Positions 8,385-18,852 are shown, numbered from the stretch's first letter. The stretch is DNA of 55,327 nucleotides from CAYRTD01 sp964426915 (GCA_964426915.1 CAYRTD010000009.1:1-55327), one strand, 5' to 3'. Translations and numbers: made by a program. The notes: generated by a model not told the origin, from the letters alone.

Positions 8385-11300
8385 AAAGATTGAGCAGAGC
8401 GTTAAGTCCATTTGAAAGAAGAAGGATATAAAGAAAAAGATTCAATATCCATATCGCTGTCATATTAAACCTGTTAAGAGAAAGATACTGATTATTGAAT
8501 CTCTTTTCAGAGGCATAAAAATGTGATCTCCCGTATACCGACTCAGGCCTTATGTAAACAGGACTCCCTTTTTTGATAAGTTTCCCGGCTTTTACAATTA
8601 CCTCACCTTCCGGATCCATTCCCTTAACGAGAAATTCCACAGCTTCATTGGTGTGAAGTGCCTCAAATCTTTCCGCGCTCTGTGTTCCGAGAGAATCGGC
8701 AATTAAAGTTTTTAGTCTTCTTATATTGGCTTCTGATTCATTATTGATGTTTTCCATAAGAAACCTGAGGTAAGTAATGTAGCCGAAGGTTTCATCATAC
8801 AGGGTACTGTCGAAATCCACCACATTAAGTTTACTGATTTTTTCGTATGGGGCAATTAGTTGATCCTTTGAAAGTAAGGCAAATTCATTTGAAAGTAACT
8901 TCAGACTTTGATCCAGTTCTTCAGTATCGGGGGAAATGTATTTGTAATTAAGGCATTCGTTCAATTCATTTAAGAGAACAGGAATTAAATTATTCAGTAT
9001 ATACCCCGACTGATAAAGCTTTTTTTCTTCTTCAAAGAAATACTTATTGTAGGGATTTCCGGTAAACTGCTGTACAACGAGAACTTCATAAGACCAGCGG
9101 GTAGGAAAAATATTTGCAATGAGTGGAACAGATTCATTAAAGTTCTTTCCGGTTCCCGAATTATTGAAGGTAATGAGATAACCTGAAAATAACAGATTGG
9201 GAATCACAAAAAATGGGATAAGAATAAAAATGGAATTCAATTTCCTGAAAGAATAAGAAAGTGAGAGGGAAAGGAGATTTCCAAAAGCAGCGACGGAAAA
9301 ATAGATAAAAAGATAAGTAAAATTAACTCCGGTGACTCCCATTGCCAAATTTGTCAGAACTGTATATAACAGGCTCTGGAGTATGGAGAGAACAAATATG
9401 TAGGTGATTTTGGCATTAAAATACGAAAATGGACTTAAGTTAAGAGCAAAGTCTCTTTTTAACTGTTGTTTTTCACTGAATATTTCCTCAGCGCCCATAA
9501 ACATTGCGGTCAGAAGAATCAGGTTAACAGAAAGAAAGAGAAACAAAGGGAAGTAGTGATTATCTCTTAGCAGATATTCACCCTCCAGTGTAAACTGGGT
9601 AACCAGGGCAATCAAAACACCTGCAACCGGGACCCCGATTAGATTATAAAGTAAAAATTTAATGCTGGAAAGGCGATTTCGAAAATTCCTGAATAGATAG
9701 ACAAGGTATTGTTTTTCTATGCCGGGCAGCCCTGAACCGTAAACGGGCAGTGGTTTTATTTCGGAATCAATTTCACCGGACTCTTTTTCGGATTCTGCTC
9801 TCCAGGCATCGTACCATGTTCCCGGAGCGATCTGTCGTTGATCACTAACTGATCCGTCCGAACGGATTTTTTTAGTTTCGACTACCTTGATTACCTCCTC
9901 TGCACTGATCACATCCGATTTTGGTTTAATGTAATAGTAAGGCAATAAACCCGTATTCCTGAAAAATGACAGGGAGGCCATCGGCGGACCGTTAAAAATC
10001 ATGTATCCATCGCTGTCTATTAACCAGACCTTATCGAACATGTTGTAAATTTCCGAGGTGGGTAGCTGGGAGGTTAGTATAATCAGTTTTCCTTTCCTGG
10101 CTTCCTCTTTCAGAATACTAAGAAGTCGTTTGGAGTCGGAAAAGGATAGTCCTGAGAGGGGCTCGTCCAGTAAGAGGATATATGGGTTCCGGATCATCTC
10201 AATGGCAATCCGGAGGCATATTCGCTGAAAATCGTTTATTTTATGATTTATATAGGTCCCTGCTTTTATGTCCCGTATTTGTGTGAGCGACCATTTTTCA
10301 AGTGTTTCAATCACTCTTTTTTCAATATCCGCCATGTCCATGTTTCCCAAAGAAAGATGGGCCTGGTATAGAAGATTTTCATATATGGTGAGATTGGCGA
10401 ATTCAATATGGGAGTGTGACACATACCCCATCAAAGGTTTTAGCCGGTAACTGTTTTCTACCACATTTGTACCGTTAATACAGAGTTGCCCCTCAAGAGG
10501 GTTTATTTGATTGGATATAAGTTTTAATATGGTAGACTTTCCAACCCCATTATTCCCGACAATGCCGATTATCTGTCCCGATTCTTCACAAAAAGAGAAG
10601 CGCTTAATACTATAATTGGTCTTATGATGTCTGTAAAACAGATCTTTGCCCGAAAGAATTATTTTTTGGGTGCTAACTCCAAAATTCTCCTCCACCTCGT
10701 CAAAAGTAACAGACTCATGGCCTTCAAACTGCAGTATGTCTTTTCTTCTGAAACTATAAAAATATCCGGGATAAGTTTTATTCTCATTAATATAGAGATT
10801 GTGATCTCCATCGAAAATAAATGCAATGAAATGATAATTATCAAAAAAATGGAAACGAATACCGGATCTCACTTTTTCGCGAAACCTTTTTAATTTATCA
10901 GCTTTTGCATAGGGCAGGTTTTCCTTTACCCATTCTCCTTCAAGTTCCTCACTGCTGTCTGTTTCTTCAATCAGTAGTTCTTTTTCAAAATTTTCAGGTG
11001 TATTTCCAAAAATAAAATCCTCACATTCCCTAAGGTCTTCATCTTTAATATTCAGACTTTTACCGAGTTCTTTTACATGAGTGGCAAAAATTTCATTTTT
11101 GTCGTTTTTCAGTTTATTGAATTCCAGGAGAGACATTATCGCAAGTATTCTTTCCTGAAGATAAAGATTTTCCTGGGCTTTCTGTCCCGCCTCAAGAATA
11201 AGATGCCGCTGGATCTTTGTGATATTTTCAGTTTCTGTATATGTATTTGAGCTCAATTCAAAAAAATATTTTCCTGAATACCTATTGTATATCTTTAGGC

Positions 11301-11442
11301 ATTCCTCAACCGGATAGGAAATTCCGGCCCTGGTAATATAATCTTCCAACTTGATTTTAATATTTTCAATTTTCCTTCCCGGCAAGGGCAGAAGCAATAA
11401 TGAAAAGAAGTGCATCAAGGCATCTATAAAGCTCTGACTCAT
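8374..11442 (-). CDS. ABC ATPase fused to ABC-2-type membrane domain, degenerate motifs
   Basis: A 1022-residue fusion: a mainly helical, cytosolic N-terminal part (1-260; TerB-like helical character is possible but not proven), an ABC ATPase domain (about 262-490), a linker, and an ABC-2/ABCG-like membrane domain with five hydrophobic segments between about 590 and 780, a large extracytoplasmic part and one final membrane helix near the C-terminus. Walker A (GNNGVGKST, 296-304) and Walker B (ILLLDEP, Asp426/Glu427) are intact. The Q-loop position is His343, the LSGGQ signature is INDFQ (402-406), and the switch histidine is missing (LTSQ, 456-459). It may be a slow ATPase or need a partner. 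Related half-size fusions are common in Bacteroidota; the substrate is unknown. Confidence 0.82.
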   Translation of the reverse strand: MSQSFIDALMHFFSLLLLPLPGRKIENIKIKLEDYITRAGISYPVEECLKIYNRYSGKYFFELSSNTYTETENITKIQRHLILEAGQKAQENLYLQERILAIMSLLEFNKLKNDKNEIFATHVKELGKSLNIKDEDLRECEDFIFGNTPENFEKELLIEETDSSEELEGEWVKENLPYAKADKLKRFREKVRSGIRFHFFDNYHFIAFIFDGDHNLYINENKTYPGYFYSFRRKDILQFEGHESVTFDEVEENFGVSTQKIILSGKDLFYRHHKTNYSIKRFSFCEESGQIIGIVGNNGVGKSTILKLISNQINPLEGQLCINGTNVVENSYRLKPLMGYVSHSHIEFANLTIYENLLYQAHLSLGNMDMADIEKRVIETLEKWSLTQIRDIKAGTYINHKINDFQRICLRIAIEMIRNPYILLLDEPLSGLSFSDSKRLLSILKEEARKGKLIILTSQLPTSEIYNMFDKVWLIDSDGYMIFNGPPMASLSFFRNTGLLPYYYIKPKSDVISAEEVIKVVETKKIRSDGSVSDQRQIAPGTWYDAWRAESEKESGEIDSEIKPLPVYGSGLPGIEKQYLVYLFRNFRNRLSSIKFLLYNLIGVPVAGVLIALVTQFTLEGEYLLRDNHYFPLFLFLSVNLILLTAMFMGAEEIFSEKQQLKRDFALNLSPFSYFNAKITYIFVLSILQSLLYTVLTNLAMGVTGVNFTYLFIYFSVAAFGNLLSLSLSYSFRKLNSIFILIPFFVIPNLLFSGYLITFNNSGTGKNFNESVPLIANIFPTRWSYEVLVVQQFTGNPYNKYFFEEEKKLYQSGYILNNLIPVLLNELNECLNYKYISPDTEELDQSLKLLSNEFALLSKDQLIAPYEKISKLNVVDFDSTLYDETFGYITYLRFLMENINNESEANIRRLKTLIADSLGTQSAERFEALHTNEAVEFLVKGMDPEGEVIVKAGKLIKKGSPVYIRPESVYGRSHFYASEKRFNNQYLSLNRFNMTAIWILNLFLYILLLSNGLNALLNLFRD

Positions 11443-11628
11443 TATTTTAAGCTTGAAATTTAATAATTAGCCCCATTTACAACCGAAATTTACTAAAAAG
11501 TATTATTTTTTCTAATAATTAACCAGGTTTCATTTAAAGTATATAATGCTTTATCAATATCCAGTTTCATAACACAGAAATTAAGTTTATTTTTAGGCTC
11601 TCATTAACAGATAATAGAAATTATACAT

Positions 11629-12669
11629 ATGAAAGTCACTAAATCGAAATTTGGGGAATTAAACGATAAACGGGAAGCCATGCTTTTCACCCTTGAGAAT
11701 GACAATGGTGTCATGGTAAAAATTACCAATTACGGAGGGATAATCACCGAGCTGCATGCACCCGATAAGCATGGGAATATTTCTGATTTGGTTTTGGGAT
11801 TTAGCAAGCTGGAACCTTATCTTGGGGAACATCCTTATTTTGGTGCCACTATCGGCAGATATGCAAACCGTATTGCGGATGGGAAGTTTACTTTGAACGG
11901 TGAACAGTATCAGCTTGTGGCTAATAACGGCCGTAATCATCTGCACGGTGGAGAGGAGGGTTTTGATAAAAAACTATGGACCGCATATGCCGAGAAATCT
12001 ACGGGTAAGGTTAGTCTGAAACTGGCTTACGAATCCGCTCACATGGAAGAAGGATATCCGGGAAACCTTCTGGTCGAAGTTGTGTATTCACTCAATAATG
12101 CTAATGAATTGATTATTGAATACAGGGCGGAATCAGATCGTGATACCATTATTAATCTTACCAATCACAGTTATTTTAATCTTAATATAGAAAAAGGTGA
12201 TGTTCTGGGACATTTTCTGCAACTGGATTGCCAGCATTATACACCCGTGAACAGGGATTCTATACCTAAAGGTGATATTAAAAATGTAAAAGGAACAGCT
12301 TTTGATTTTACAGTAATGAAGACATTGGGAGAAGATTTTGAAAAACTTGAAAACGGATATGATCATAATTTTGTGATAAATAAAGACGAAGAGAATGATT
12401 TTAAATGGTTTGCAAAAGTAGTGGAAAAGGATTCGGGCCGGAAAATGGAAGTGGGTACTACAAAACCCGGAGTGCAGCTCTATACGGCAAATTATGTTGA
12501 AAATATTACAGGAAAGGAAGGAATTGTTTATAATCCCCAATCTGCTTTCTGTCTGGAAACTCAGTTTTTCCCCGATTCTCCCAATAAACCGGCTTTTCCA
12601 TCTGCGGTTTTAAAAAAAGAAGAACATTATATTCAAAAAACAATTTATAAGTTTGGGATTGAGGAATAA
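11629..12669 (+). CDS. galM: Aldose 1-epimerase (galactose mutarotase)
   Basis: Interconverts alpha and beta anomers of aldohexoses such as galactose ahead of galactokinase. The 346-residue protein has the family pattern throughout: KITNYGGIITELHAPD, YFGATIGRYANRIADGKF, NNGRNHLHGG, the catalytic His180 in NLTNHSYFNL and the catalytic Glu310 in CLETQFFPDSPNKPAFPS. No signal peptide is visible, so it acts in the cytosol. galK lies 2 kb downstream on the opposite strand, which fits a shared role in the Leloir pathway even though they are not co-transcribed. Confidence 0.95.
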   Translation: MKVTKSKFGELNDKREAMLFTLENDNGVMVKITNYGGIITELHAPDKHGNISDLVLGFSKLEPYLGEHPYFGATIGRYANRIADGKFTLNGEQYQLVANNGRNHLHGGEEGFDKKLWTAYAEKSTGKVSLKLAYESAHMEEGYPGNLLVEVVYSLNNANELIIEYRAESDRDTIINLTNHSYFNLNIEKGDVLGHFLQLDCQHYTPVNRDSIPKGDIKNVKGTAFDFTVMKTLGEDFEKLENGYDHNFVINKDEENDFKWFAKVVEKDSGRKMEVGTTKPGVQLYTANYVENITGKEGIVYNPQSAFCLETQFFPDSPNKPAFPSAVLKKEEHYIQKTIYKFGIEE

Positions 12670-12727
12670 TACAAAATTTGACGAGGGTTTTTATAACCTG
12701 ACATTGCTTTTAAAAATATATCTTTAA

Positions 12728-14677
12728 ATGAAATCATCCCTTTTATTATTAAAAAAAAGAACCTGGCTATTTATCTCTTTCGTTTTGTTTACCACAACCA
12801 CGGAAGCTCAGCAGTTTTGCTCTCACTACCATCCCATGGCTGTAGGAGGATCTTCTATCTCCCCGGGTTATTCGAGCCTGCAGGATTGTTATGATGTAGG
12901 GTTCTATGATCTGGATATTGAAGCCTCAGATACTTCAACATTTATTAAGGGAAGGACCCGGATCTATTTTGAAAGCCTAAGCAGAATAGATACGCTGGTT
13001 TTTGAACTTGCACAAGCCTTAACTGTCGATTCGGTTTTTCTCAATGGGAAATATGAAGGGAATTTCGAACATGAAAATGATCTTTTATGTGTTTATCCGA
13101 AAATCGCCCTGCCTGAAGAATCCTATAATTCTCTGGAGGTTAAATACAGTGGCAGTGGGTCGTCCGGAGGTTTTTTTTCCGGTATTAACAACCGTAGGGA
13201 CATTGGCTACAATACACAGGTAACCTACACACTTTCAGAACCTTTTCAGTCAAGTTCCTGGTTTCCTGTGAAGCAAAATCTTTCGGACAAAGCCGACTCG
13301 GTAAGTGTTCAGATCACAACCGATTCTGGTCTTATGGCCGGGTCCAACGGCCTTCTAAAGAGTAAAGAAATACTACCGGACGGAAGAATAAAATATCATT
13401 GGGAATCAAAGTATCCGATAGCTTACTATCTCATTTCCATCGCTGTTGCCGACTATCTGGATTATAGTTATTATGTAAACTGGGAAGATCAGGATGATTC
13501 GCTCCTTGTCCAAAACTTTATTTATGATCATCCGGAAATACTAAATAATGAAAAGGAAAAAATTGATAAGACCGGGGATATGCTTTTACTCTTCAGTTCC
13601 TTATATGGTGAATACCCGTTTAAAGAAGAGAAATATGGGCATTGTATGGCCCCTATGGGAGGTGGCATGGAACATCAGACCATGACTACCCTCCAGACAT
13701 TCAATTTTGATCTCGTTTCCCACGAGCTCGCCCATCAGTGGTTCGGAGATAATGTTACCTGTGGAAGCTGGCAGGATATCTGGATAAATGAAGGTTTTGC
13801 CTCATATGGTGAATACCTGGCGAGAGAATTTATTCAGGGCCTCCCTGCGGCTGTAAAATGGATGGAGAATGCTCATGATGTTGCAAAAACCAGCCGTGAA
13901 GGAAGTATTTATCTTACCGAAGATGAAGCAAAAAATGTATCCAGGATATTCAGTTTTGCCCTATCATATAAAAAAGGAGCGGCAATTTTGCATATGCTGA
14001 GAAATGAGATAAATGATGATACCTTATTCTTCCGGATATTCCGGGAGTTTCAGTCAGCCTACCAAGATTCCGTTGCTCTGGCAGATGACTTTCTCAATAC
14101 AGTTAATCAGGTAACCGGCGACGATTATTCATGGTTCTTCGATCAATGGTATTACGGCAAAGGCTTCCCTATAGTCCAGGCAACATGGAAGCAACGTTAC
14201 GACAGTCTTTTTATTGACATTTATCAGGGTACCACGACTGAAGAAACCGGTTTTTTTCGTATGCATCTGGACTTTCTGATCGAATTTTCCGATGGCTCTG
14301 ATACACTCATACGCACTCTGATAGATGAGCCTGAAAAAAGTCTTGCATTTCATCTTGAGAAAAAAATGGTGAGTATACAAATCGATCCGCTTAGCAAGAT
14401 CCTTATGACTTCTACTATTTATGAATATATTCCTGAAAATAAGGCTATTGAAGTAAGTCCAAATCCATTCCGGGATGTCCTCTATCTTAATTTTCAGGAT
14501 AAGAATTCAGTGAAATCTGTCCTTATAACAAATCTGAAAGGTCAGGTTATTTATGATTCAAATCTGGGTGAAGTCAGATCAGCAGAACTGGACCTTGCTA
14601 ACCTTACGGATGGCATATACCTAATGGTGATAAAATACGGAAACGAAAGGAATGCAATGCGAATTGTAAAGCTATAA
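12728..14677 (+). CDS. M1-family metallopeptidase with type IX secretion sorting domain
   Basis: A secreted gluzincin aminopeptidase-like protein of 649 residues. A signal peptide (hydrophobic run ending TTTTEAQ) is followed by an N-terminal beta domain, then the catalytic domain: GGMEHQTMTT corresponds to the GAMEN exopeptidase motif, and HELAH (His332, Glu333, His336) with Glu355 in INEGFASYGEYL forms the HEXXH-18-E zinc site. A downstream Tyr in the segment ALSYKKGAAILHML is the likely transition-state Tyr. The last 80 residues (starting EVSPNPFRDVLYL, ending MRIVKL) form a T9SS type A sorting domain, implying export across the outer membrane. It probably degrades peptides outside the cell. 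It lies between galM and galK without obvious functional connection. Confidence 0.92.
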   Translation: MKSSLLLLKKRTWLFISFVLFTTTTEAQQFCSHYHPMAVGGSSISPGYSSLQDCYDVGFYDLDIEASDTSTFIKGRTRIYFESLSRIDTLVFELAQALTVDSVFLNGKYEGNFEHENDLLCVYPKIALPEESYNSLEVKYSGSGSSGGFFSGINNRRDIGYNTQVTYTLSEPFQSSSWFPVKQNLSDKADSVSVQITTDSGLMAGSNGLLKSKEILPDGRIKYHWESKYPIAYYLISIAVADYLDYSYYVNWEDQDDSLLVQNFIYDHPEILNNEKEKIDKTGDMLLLFSSLYGEYPFKEEKYGHCMAPMGGGMEHQTMTTLQTFNFDLVSHELAHQWFGDNVTCGSWQDIWINEGFASYGEYLAREFIQGLPAAVKWMENAHDVAKTSREGSIYLTEDEAKNVSRIFSFALSYKKGAAILHMLRNEINDDTLFFRIFREFQSAYQDSVALADDFLNTVNQVTGDDYSWFFDQWYYGKGFPIVQATWKQRYDSLFIDIYQGTTTEETGFFRMHLDFLIEFSDGSDTLIRTLIDEPEKSLAFHLEKKMVSIQIDPLSKILMTSTIYEYIPENKAIEVSPNPFRDVLYLNFQDKNSVKSVLITNLKGQVIYDSNLGEVRSAELDLANLTDGIYLMVIKYGNERNAMRIVKL

Positions 14678-14698
14678 GGAAAACACTTGAAAATACCT

Positions 14699-15859
14699 TT
14701 AGATCCTCTTCACTCCGTCGCCTACCTCAGCAACATAAAATTCAGCAATCAGGCCGGTTTTGTTATAGTATTCCTTTCCTACTTCTGTACGGAAATCTGA
14801 AATGGCATCCTCCTTTATCAAGCTTACCGTGCAACCTCCAAAACCTGCGCCAGTCATTCTGGAGCCTAGTACACCTTTTATCTTTCTTGCTTCATCAACG
14901 AGGCTGTCCAGTTCTGTTCCGGTTACTTCATAATCTTCCCTGAGAGAGTCATGCGATTCATTCATAAGCTTGCCAAAATCTCCGAGACGGTTTTCTTTCA
15001 GTGCGTCAATGGCAAGAAGCACCCTGTTATTTTCGAAGATCACATGTTTTGCCCTGCGAAAAATAATATCATCCTTAATAAGTCCTTTTTTATCCATGAA
15101 ACTCTCAAAGCTCAGAACGCTAAGGTTCTCAAGAGGGGTATCCTTGCTGAGCATCTCAACAGCGCTTTCACACTGGCTTCTCCTTTCGTTATATTTCGAA
15201 TCGGCCAGGCCGCGACGTTTATTGGTATTCGAAATAATAAGCTTATATCCGTTCATTTTCAGAGGAACCTTATCATACTCCAGCGTAGCGCAGTTCAGAA
15301 ACAATGCATGGTCCTTTTCTCCCATCGTCACGGCAAACTGATCCATGATACCGCAATTAACACCCACAAATTCATTTTCAGCTTTTTGACACAGCTTAAC
15401 CAGGTCCATTTTTTCAAAACCGAGTTCGAAAATTTCGTTCAGGGCAAAAGCAGTTACAGTTTCTATCGAGGCAGAGCTGGAAAGACCAGCGCCATTAGGA
15501 ATGTCTCCTGAAAAAAGAAAATCTAGCCCTGTGAAATTTATACCACGGGAGTTAAACTGATCGATTACTCCCAGGGGGTAATTGTACCAGTGATTATTTT
15601 TCTTTAGCTGTTTTATGGAGACTGGGATCTCAGCTCTGTCATCGAAATTAGTTGTAGCAAACCGGTAATTATCAAGATTATTCTTTCTTATGATCAGTTT
15701 GGTTCCGAAATCAAGAGCACAGGGGAAAACATATCCTCCGTTATAATCGGTATGTTCGCCAATCAGATTTACTCTTCCCGGGGAAAAAAAAGCCTCAGCT
15801 TCATTATTTGTTTTTCCGTAAATTTCAATAAATTCTTTTTTCAAATCTTCAGTTTTCAT
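14699..15859 (-). CDS. galK: Galactokinase
   Basis: Phosphorylates alpha-D-galactose to galactose-1-phosphate with ATP, the first committed step of the Leloir pathway. The GHMP-kinase signatures are clear: the galactokinase box PGRVNLIGEHTDYNGGYVFP near the N-terminus, the phosphate-binding loop GAGLSSSASIETV, the catalytic Asp segment CGIMDQFAVTMG, and the C-terminal MTGAGFGGCTVSLI. From the ATG at 15859 the protein is 386 residues, normal for the family; an in-frame ATG at 15880 would add seven residues. A good -33/-7 promoter pair lies just upstream. It converges with the M1 peptidase gene with only 21 bases between stops. Confidence 0.96.
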   Translation of the reverse strand: MKTEDLKKEFIEIYGKTNNEAEAFFSPGRVNLIGEHTDYNGGYVFPCALDFGTKLIIRKNNLDNYRFATTNFDDRAEIPVSIKQLKKNNHWYNYPLGVIDQFNSRGINFTGLDFLFSGDIPNGAGLSSSASIETVTAFALNEIFELGFEKMDLVKLCQKAENEFVGVNCGIMDQFAVTMGEKDHALFLNCATLEYDKVPLKMNGYKLIISNTNKRRGLADSKYNERRSQCESAVEMLSKDTPLENLSVLSFESFMDKKGLIKDDIIFRRAKHVIFENNRVLLAIDALKENRLGDFGKLMNESHDSLREDYEVTGTELDSLVDEARKIKGVLGSRMTGAGFGGCTVSLIKEDAISDFRTEVGKEYYNKTGLIAEFYVAEVGDGVKRI

Positions 15860-15884
15860 AAATAAGGTATTTGTTGTCAAAAAT

Positions 15885-15914
15885 CAAAATTAAAAATTTA
15901 AGGAGATAGAACAA
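15885..15914 (-). promoter_or_regulatory. Likely Bacteroidota-type promoter of galK
   Basis: On the minus strand a TTG (15914-15912) is followed after 19 bases by TAATTTTG (15892-15885), matching the TTTG / TAnnTTTG consensus of the primary Bacteroidota sigma factor with correct spacing, 25 bases ahead of the chosen galK start. Confidence 0.5.
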
Positions 15915-15998
15915 TTTTAATTTGATATAAACTTGCTTTTTGATAAAGAGAAAAAAAATTATCTTTAAAGATTCTTAAGCTATACAGTTAAAAAGATT

Positions 15999-18812
15999 AT
16001 GAAACAAACCTTATTACTCATTGTTCTGACTGTTATTTTTTTTACGGGAAGTTCTCAGGACGAGATGCCTCTTGATCATTATGTTTATGAAGACTGGAAG
16101 CAACTTGAAAATCCGGAGTTCTCACCGGATGGAAGGTTTATCTTTTATGAAATAGTTCCTCAAAAAGGTGACGGGATTCTTGTTGTAAGGGATCTGAAGA
16201 AGGAGGTCACTGATACCATTCATAGGGGATATAATGCGAGATTTGATCATAAATCCGGCATGCTTGTTGGTTTGATAAAAGTTCCTTCGGATTCTGTCCG
16301 GGCTGCCAAAAAAGCAAAAAGAGAGAATCGTCAGATGCCAGAAGACTCACTATTTATTATGGATCTTAAAACAGGTGCTATTGACAAAATCGCTAATGTC
16401 CGGTCCTATAAACTTAGTGAAGAGGAGAGAAATCTGCTTGTTTACCATCATTCATTCGTATCCGGGGAGGTATCGCAAGAAGATATTCCGGAGAATGAGG
16501 AAAAGGAAGAAAAATCTGACAAACTCAGAAAACAGTTTAAGCCTGCCGATCTTGTTATTTTTGATCCTATGAATAGTAATTCTCAGCGATATGAGAATGT
16601 GGTCTCTTATTCCCTTTCCAAAAGCGGCAAACTTGTGGGTTTTCATCAGCTTTCTCCTGATACATCTCTTTTTTCAGTGATTTATGCTCTGACATCAGAT
16701 GATAACGTACTGGAAATCTGTCACGAAGGAGAAGGAATTGCAGATAAGATTGTCTGTGATGATTCAGGAAAAAAACTGGCCTTTCTTTTTGCCGGGGATA
16801 CTTCGGTTGTTGCAGGACTTGATTTACATTACTGGGAAATCGGCAAGAATGCCTCGGAGGTGGTAGTTGACAGCTCGGGAGCTTCTCTCACTGAAGAAAT
16901 GTTTGTGAATAAGTACGGTGAACTGTATTTTTCCGGAAATTCCGAAAGATTGTTTTTTGGAAGCTCTCCTATGCCGCCAAAAGCCCCTGAAGACACCCTC
17001 CTTGATGATGAAAGAGTATCATTGGATATCTGGAGCTGGGAGGATCAGCTTCTTCAGCCTATGCAGAAAAAGCAACTGGAGAAGGAGAAAAAACGGACCT
17101 GGCTTGCCTATTATGATATTAACCGTGAAAAACCTGTGCAATTGGCCGGAGACAGCCTAAGGGATATTGTAACAATGCATAAAGGAGACGGTAACGTGAT
17201 GCTGGGGTTTATTGACAGTCATTACGGGAAAATCCTGTCATGGGAAGGTTTGCGATATAAAGATGTGTACTTCGTAGATCCGGAAAACGGAGACAAAAAA
17301 TTACTTGAAAAGAAGCTTTCTGCCACAATAAAATTATCGCCTTTCGGGAATTACCTTCTTTATTATTCCATGACTGATAGTACATGGTATTCTGTAGCTA
17401 TATCCACAGGAGAAAAAAATGATCTTACGGAGAAGATTTCTCCTAACTTTCATAATGAAAGAAATGATATTCCTATGCCCCCACGCAGTTATGGATTTGC
17501 TGGGTTTACAGAAGATGATGAATATGTGCTCTTATATGATCGCTATGATATCTGGATGGTTGATCCTTCAGGAAAAAAAATACCTAAAAACCTTACTCTT
17601 GGCCAGGGAAGAGAGACACGAACAAGGTTTCGTTATGAAAAGCTTGATAAGGACGAATATTATATTGACCTGAACAAACCTCTCTATTTTTCGGCATTTA
17701 ATGAGGAAAGCATGGAAGCGGGATTTTACCGCTATACCAAAGCTAAACTTAGCCGGCTTCTTTTCTCCGGTCACGAATATACAGGACTCATCAAAGCAGA
17801 AAATAATGAGGTTTTTGCCTTCAGAAAAGGTAATTTCCGGAAATATAATGATTTATATGTAGCAAATAAAGGAATGAATTCAGTACGTCAGATATCAAAT
17901 ACCAATCCGCAACAGGATAACTTCCTATGGGGAGATGTGAGAATGGTTAACTGGGTATCTTTTAACGGTGACCGCCTGAAAGGACTACTTTATACTCCGG
18001 AAAATCTGGATGAAAATAAAAAATATCCATTGTTGGTATATTTTTATGAAAGATCCTCAGAAAAACTTAACAGACATATCATACCTGCTCCGAGCCGGAG
18101 TATCATTAATCCTTCCTTTTGTACCAGTAACGGCTATGTGGTTTTTGTTCCTGATATTGTATACCGGGAAGGCTATCCGGGGCAGAGCGCCTATGATGCA
18201 GTTATTTCCGGAACTCAGGCCATGGTCGAACGCTATGATTTTATTGACAGCGAACGTATGGGCCTTCAGGGACAAAGCTGGGGAGGATACCAGATTGCAT
18301 GGCTGATAACCCAAACCAATTTATTTGCCGCGGCAATGGCCGGTGCTCCGGTAAGTAATATGACAAGCGCATACGGCGGCATAAGATGGGGATCCGGAAT
18401 GAGCCGGATGTTTCAGTATGAAAAAACCCAGAGCCGCATTGGAGGTACTTTATGGGATAAAATGAATCTATATCTTGAAAATTCCCCCTTATTCCACGCC
18501 ACGAGAATTGAAACTCCTCTTCTGATAATGCATAATGACAATGATGGAGCTGTACCCTGGTATCAGGGGATAGAGATGTTTGTAGCCATGAGGAGACTTG
18601 ATAAACCGGCATGGATGCTCAGCTATAACGGTGAAGAGCATAACCTCACAAAGTGGCCGAATAGAATTGATCTGGATATCAGGATGATGCAGTTTTTCAG
18701 TCATTTCCTGAAAGGAGAAAAGATGCCCGACTGGATGGAAAAAGGTGTTCCGGCAATAAATAAAAATAAGGTGACCGGCCGTCAGCTCCTTGAAGCTCCT
18801 TCAAAGCCATAA
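15999..18812 (+). CDS. S9-family (prolyl oligopeptidase/DPP-like) secreted peptidase
   Basis: A 937-residue exported serine peptidase. A signal peptide (MKQTLLLIVLTVIFFTGSSQ) precedes a long beta-propeller region (about 30-640) and the alpha/beta-hydrolase catalytic domain (about 650-915). The triad is visible: Ser760 in GQSWGGYQIA, Asp849 in MHNDNDGAVPW and His881 in NGEEHNLTKW. Members cleave peptides, often dipeptides after Pro or Ala, in the periplasm. Upstream of the catalytic domain the propeller contains inserted charged segments (EENEEKEEKSDK around 165). The gene stands alone; the following PAP2 gene starts 40 bases later and could be read through. Confidence 0.93.
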   Translation: MKQTLLLIVLTVIFFTGSSQDEMPLDHYVYEDWKQLENPEFSPDGRFIFYEIVPQKGDGILVVRDLKKEVTDTIHRGYNARFDHKSGMLVGLIKVPSDSVRAAKKAKRENRQMPEDSLFIMDLKTGAIDKIANVRSYKLSEEERNLLVYHHSFVSGEVSQEDIPENEEKEEKSDKLRKQFKPADLVIFDPMNSNSQRYENVVSYSLSKSGKLVGFHQLSPDTSLFSVIYALTSDDNVLEICHEGEGIADKIVCDDSGKKLAFLFAGDTSVVAGLDLHYWEIGKNASEVVVDSSGASLTEEMFVNKYGELYFSGNSERLFFGSSPMPPKAPEDTLLDDERVSLDIWSWEDQLLQPMQKKQLEKEKKRTWLAYYDINREKPVQLAGDSLRDIVTMHKGDGNVMLGFIDSHYGKILSWEGLRYKDVYFVDPENGDKKLLEKKLSATIKLSPFGNYLLYYSMTDSTWYSVAISTGEKNDLTEKISPNFHNERNDIPMPPRSYGFAGFTEDDEYVLLYDRYDIWMVDPSGKKIPKNLTLGQGRETRTRFRYEKLDKDEYYIDLNKPLYFSAFNEESMEAGFYRYTKAKLSRLLFSGHEYTGLIKAENNEVFAFRKGNFRKYNDLYVANKGMNSVRQISNTNPQQDNFLWGDVRMVNWVSFNGDRLKGLLYTPENLDENKKYPLLVYFYERSSEKLNRHIIPAPSRSIINPSFCTSNGYVVFVPDIVYREGYPGQSAYDAVISGTQAMVERYDFIDSERMGLQGQSWGGYQIAWLITQTNLFAAAMAGAPVSNMTSAYGGIRWGSGMSRMFQYEKTQSRIGGTLWDKMNLYLENSPLFHATRIETPLLIMHNDNDGAVPWYQGIEMFVAMRRLDKPAWMLSYNGEEHNLTKWPNRIDLDIRMMQFFSHFLKGEKMPDWMEKGVPAINKNKVTGRQLLEAPSKP

Positions 18813-18852
18813 TTTTTTCATTTGTATTAGCATCGTATAAAAACTGTCAAAA

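Noticed and set aside
14951..15511. Long plus-strand frame of 186 codons opposite galK
   Set aside because: Shadow of the clearly coding galK on the other strand.
15960..15967. TATCTTTA as a -7 box of the S9 peptidase gene
   Set aside because: The last base differs from TAnnTTTG and the -33 spacing is not convincing.
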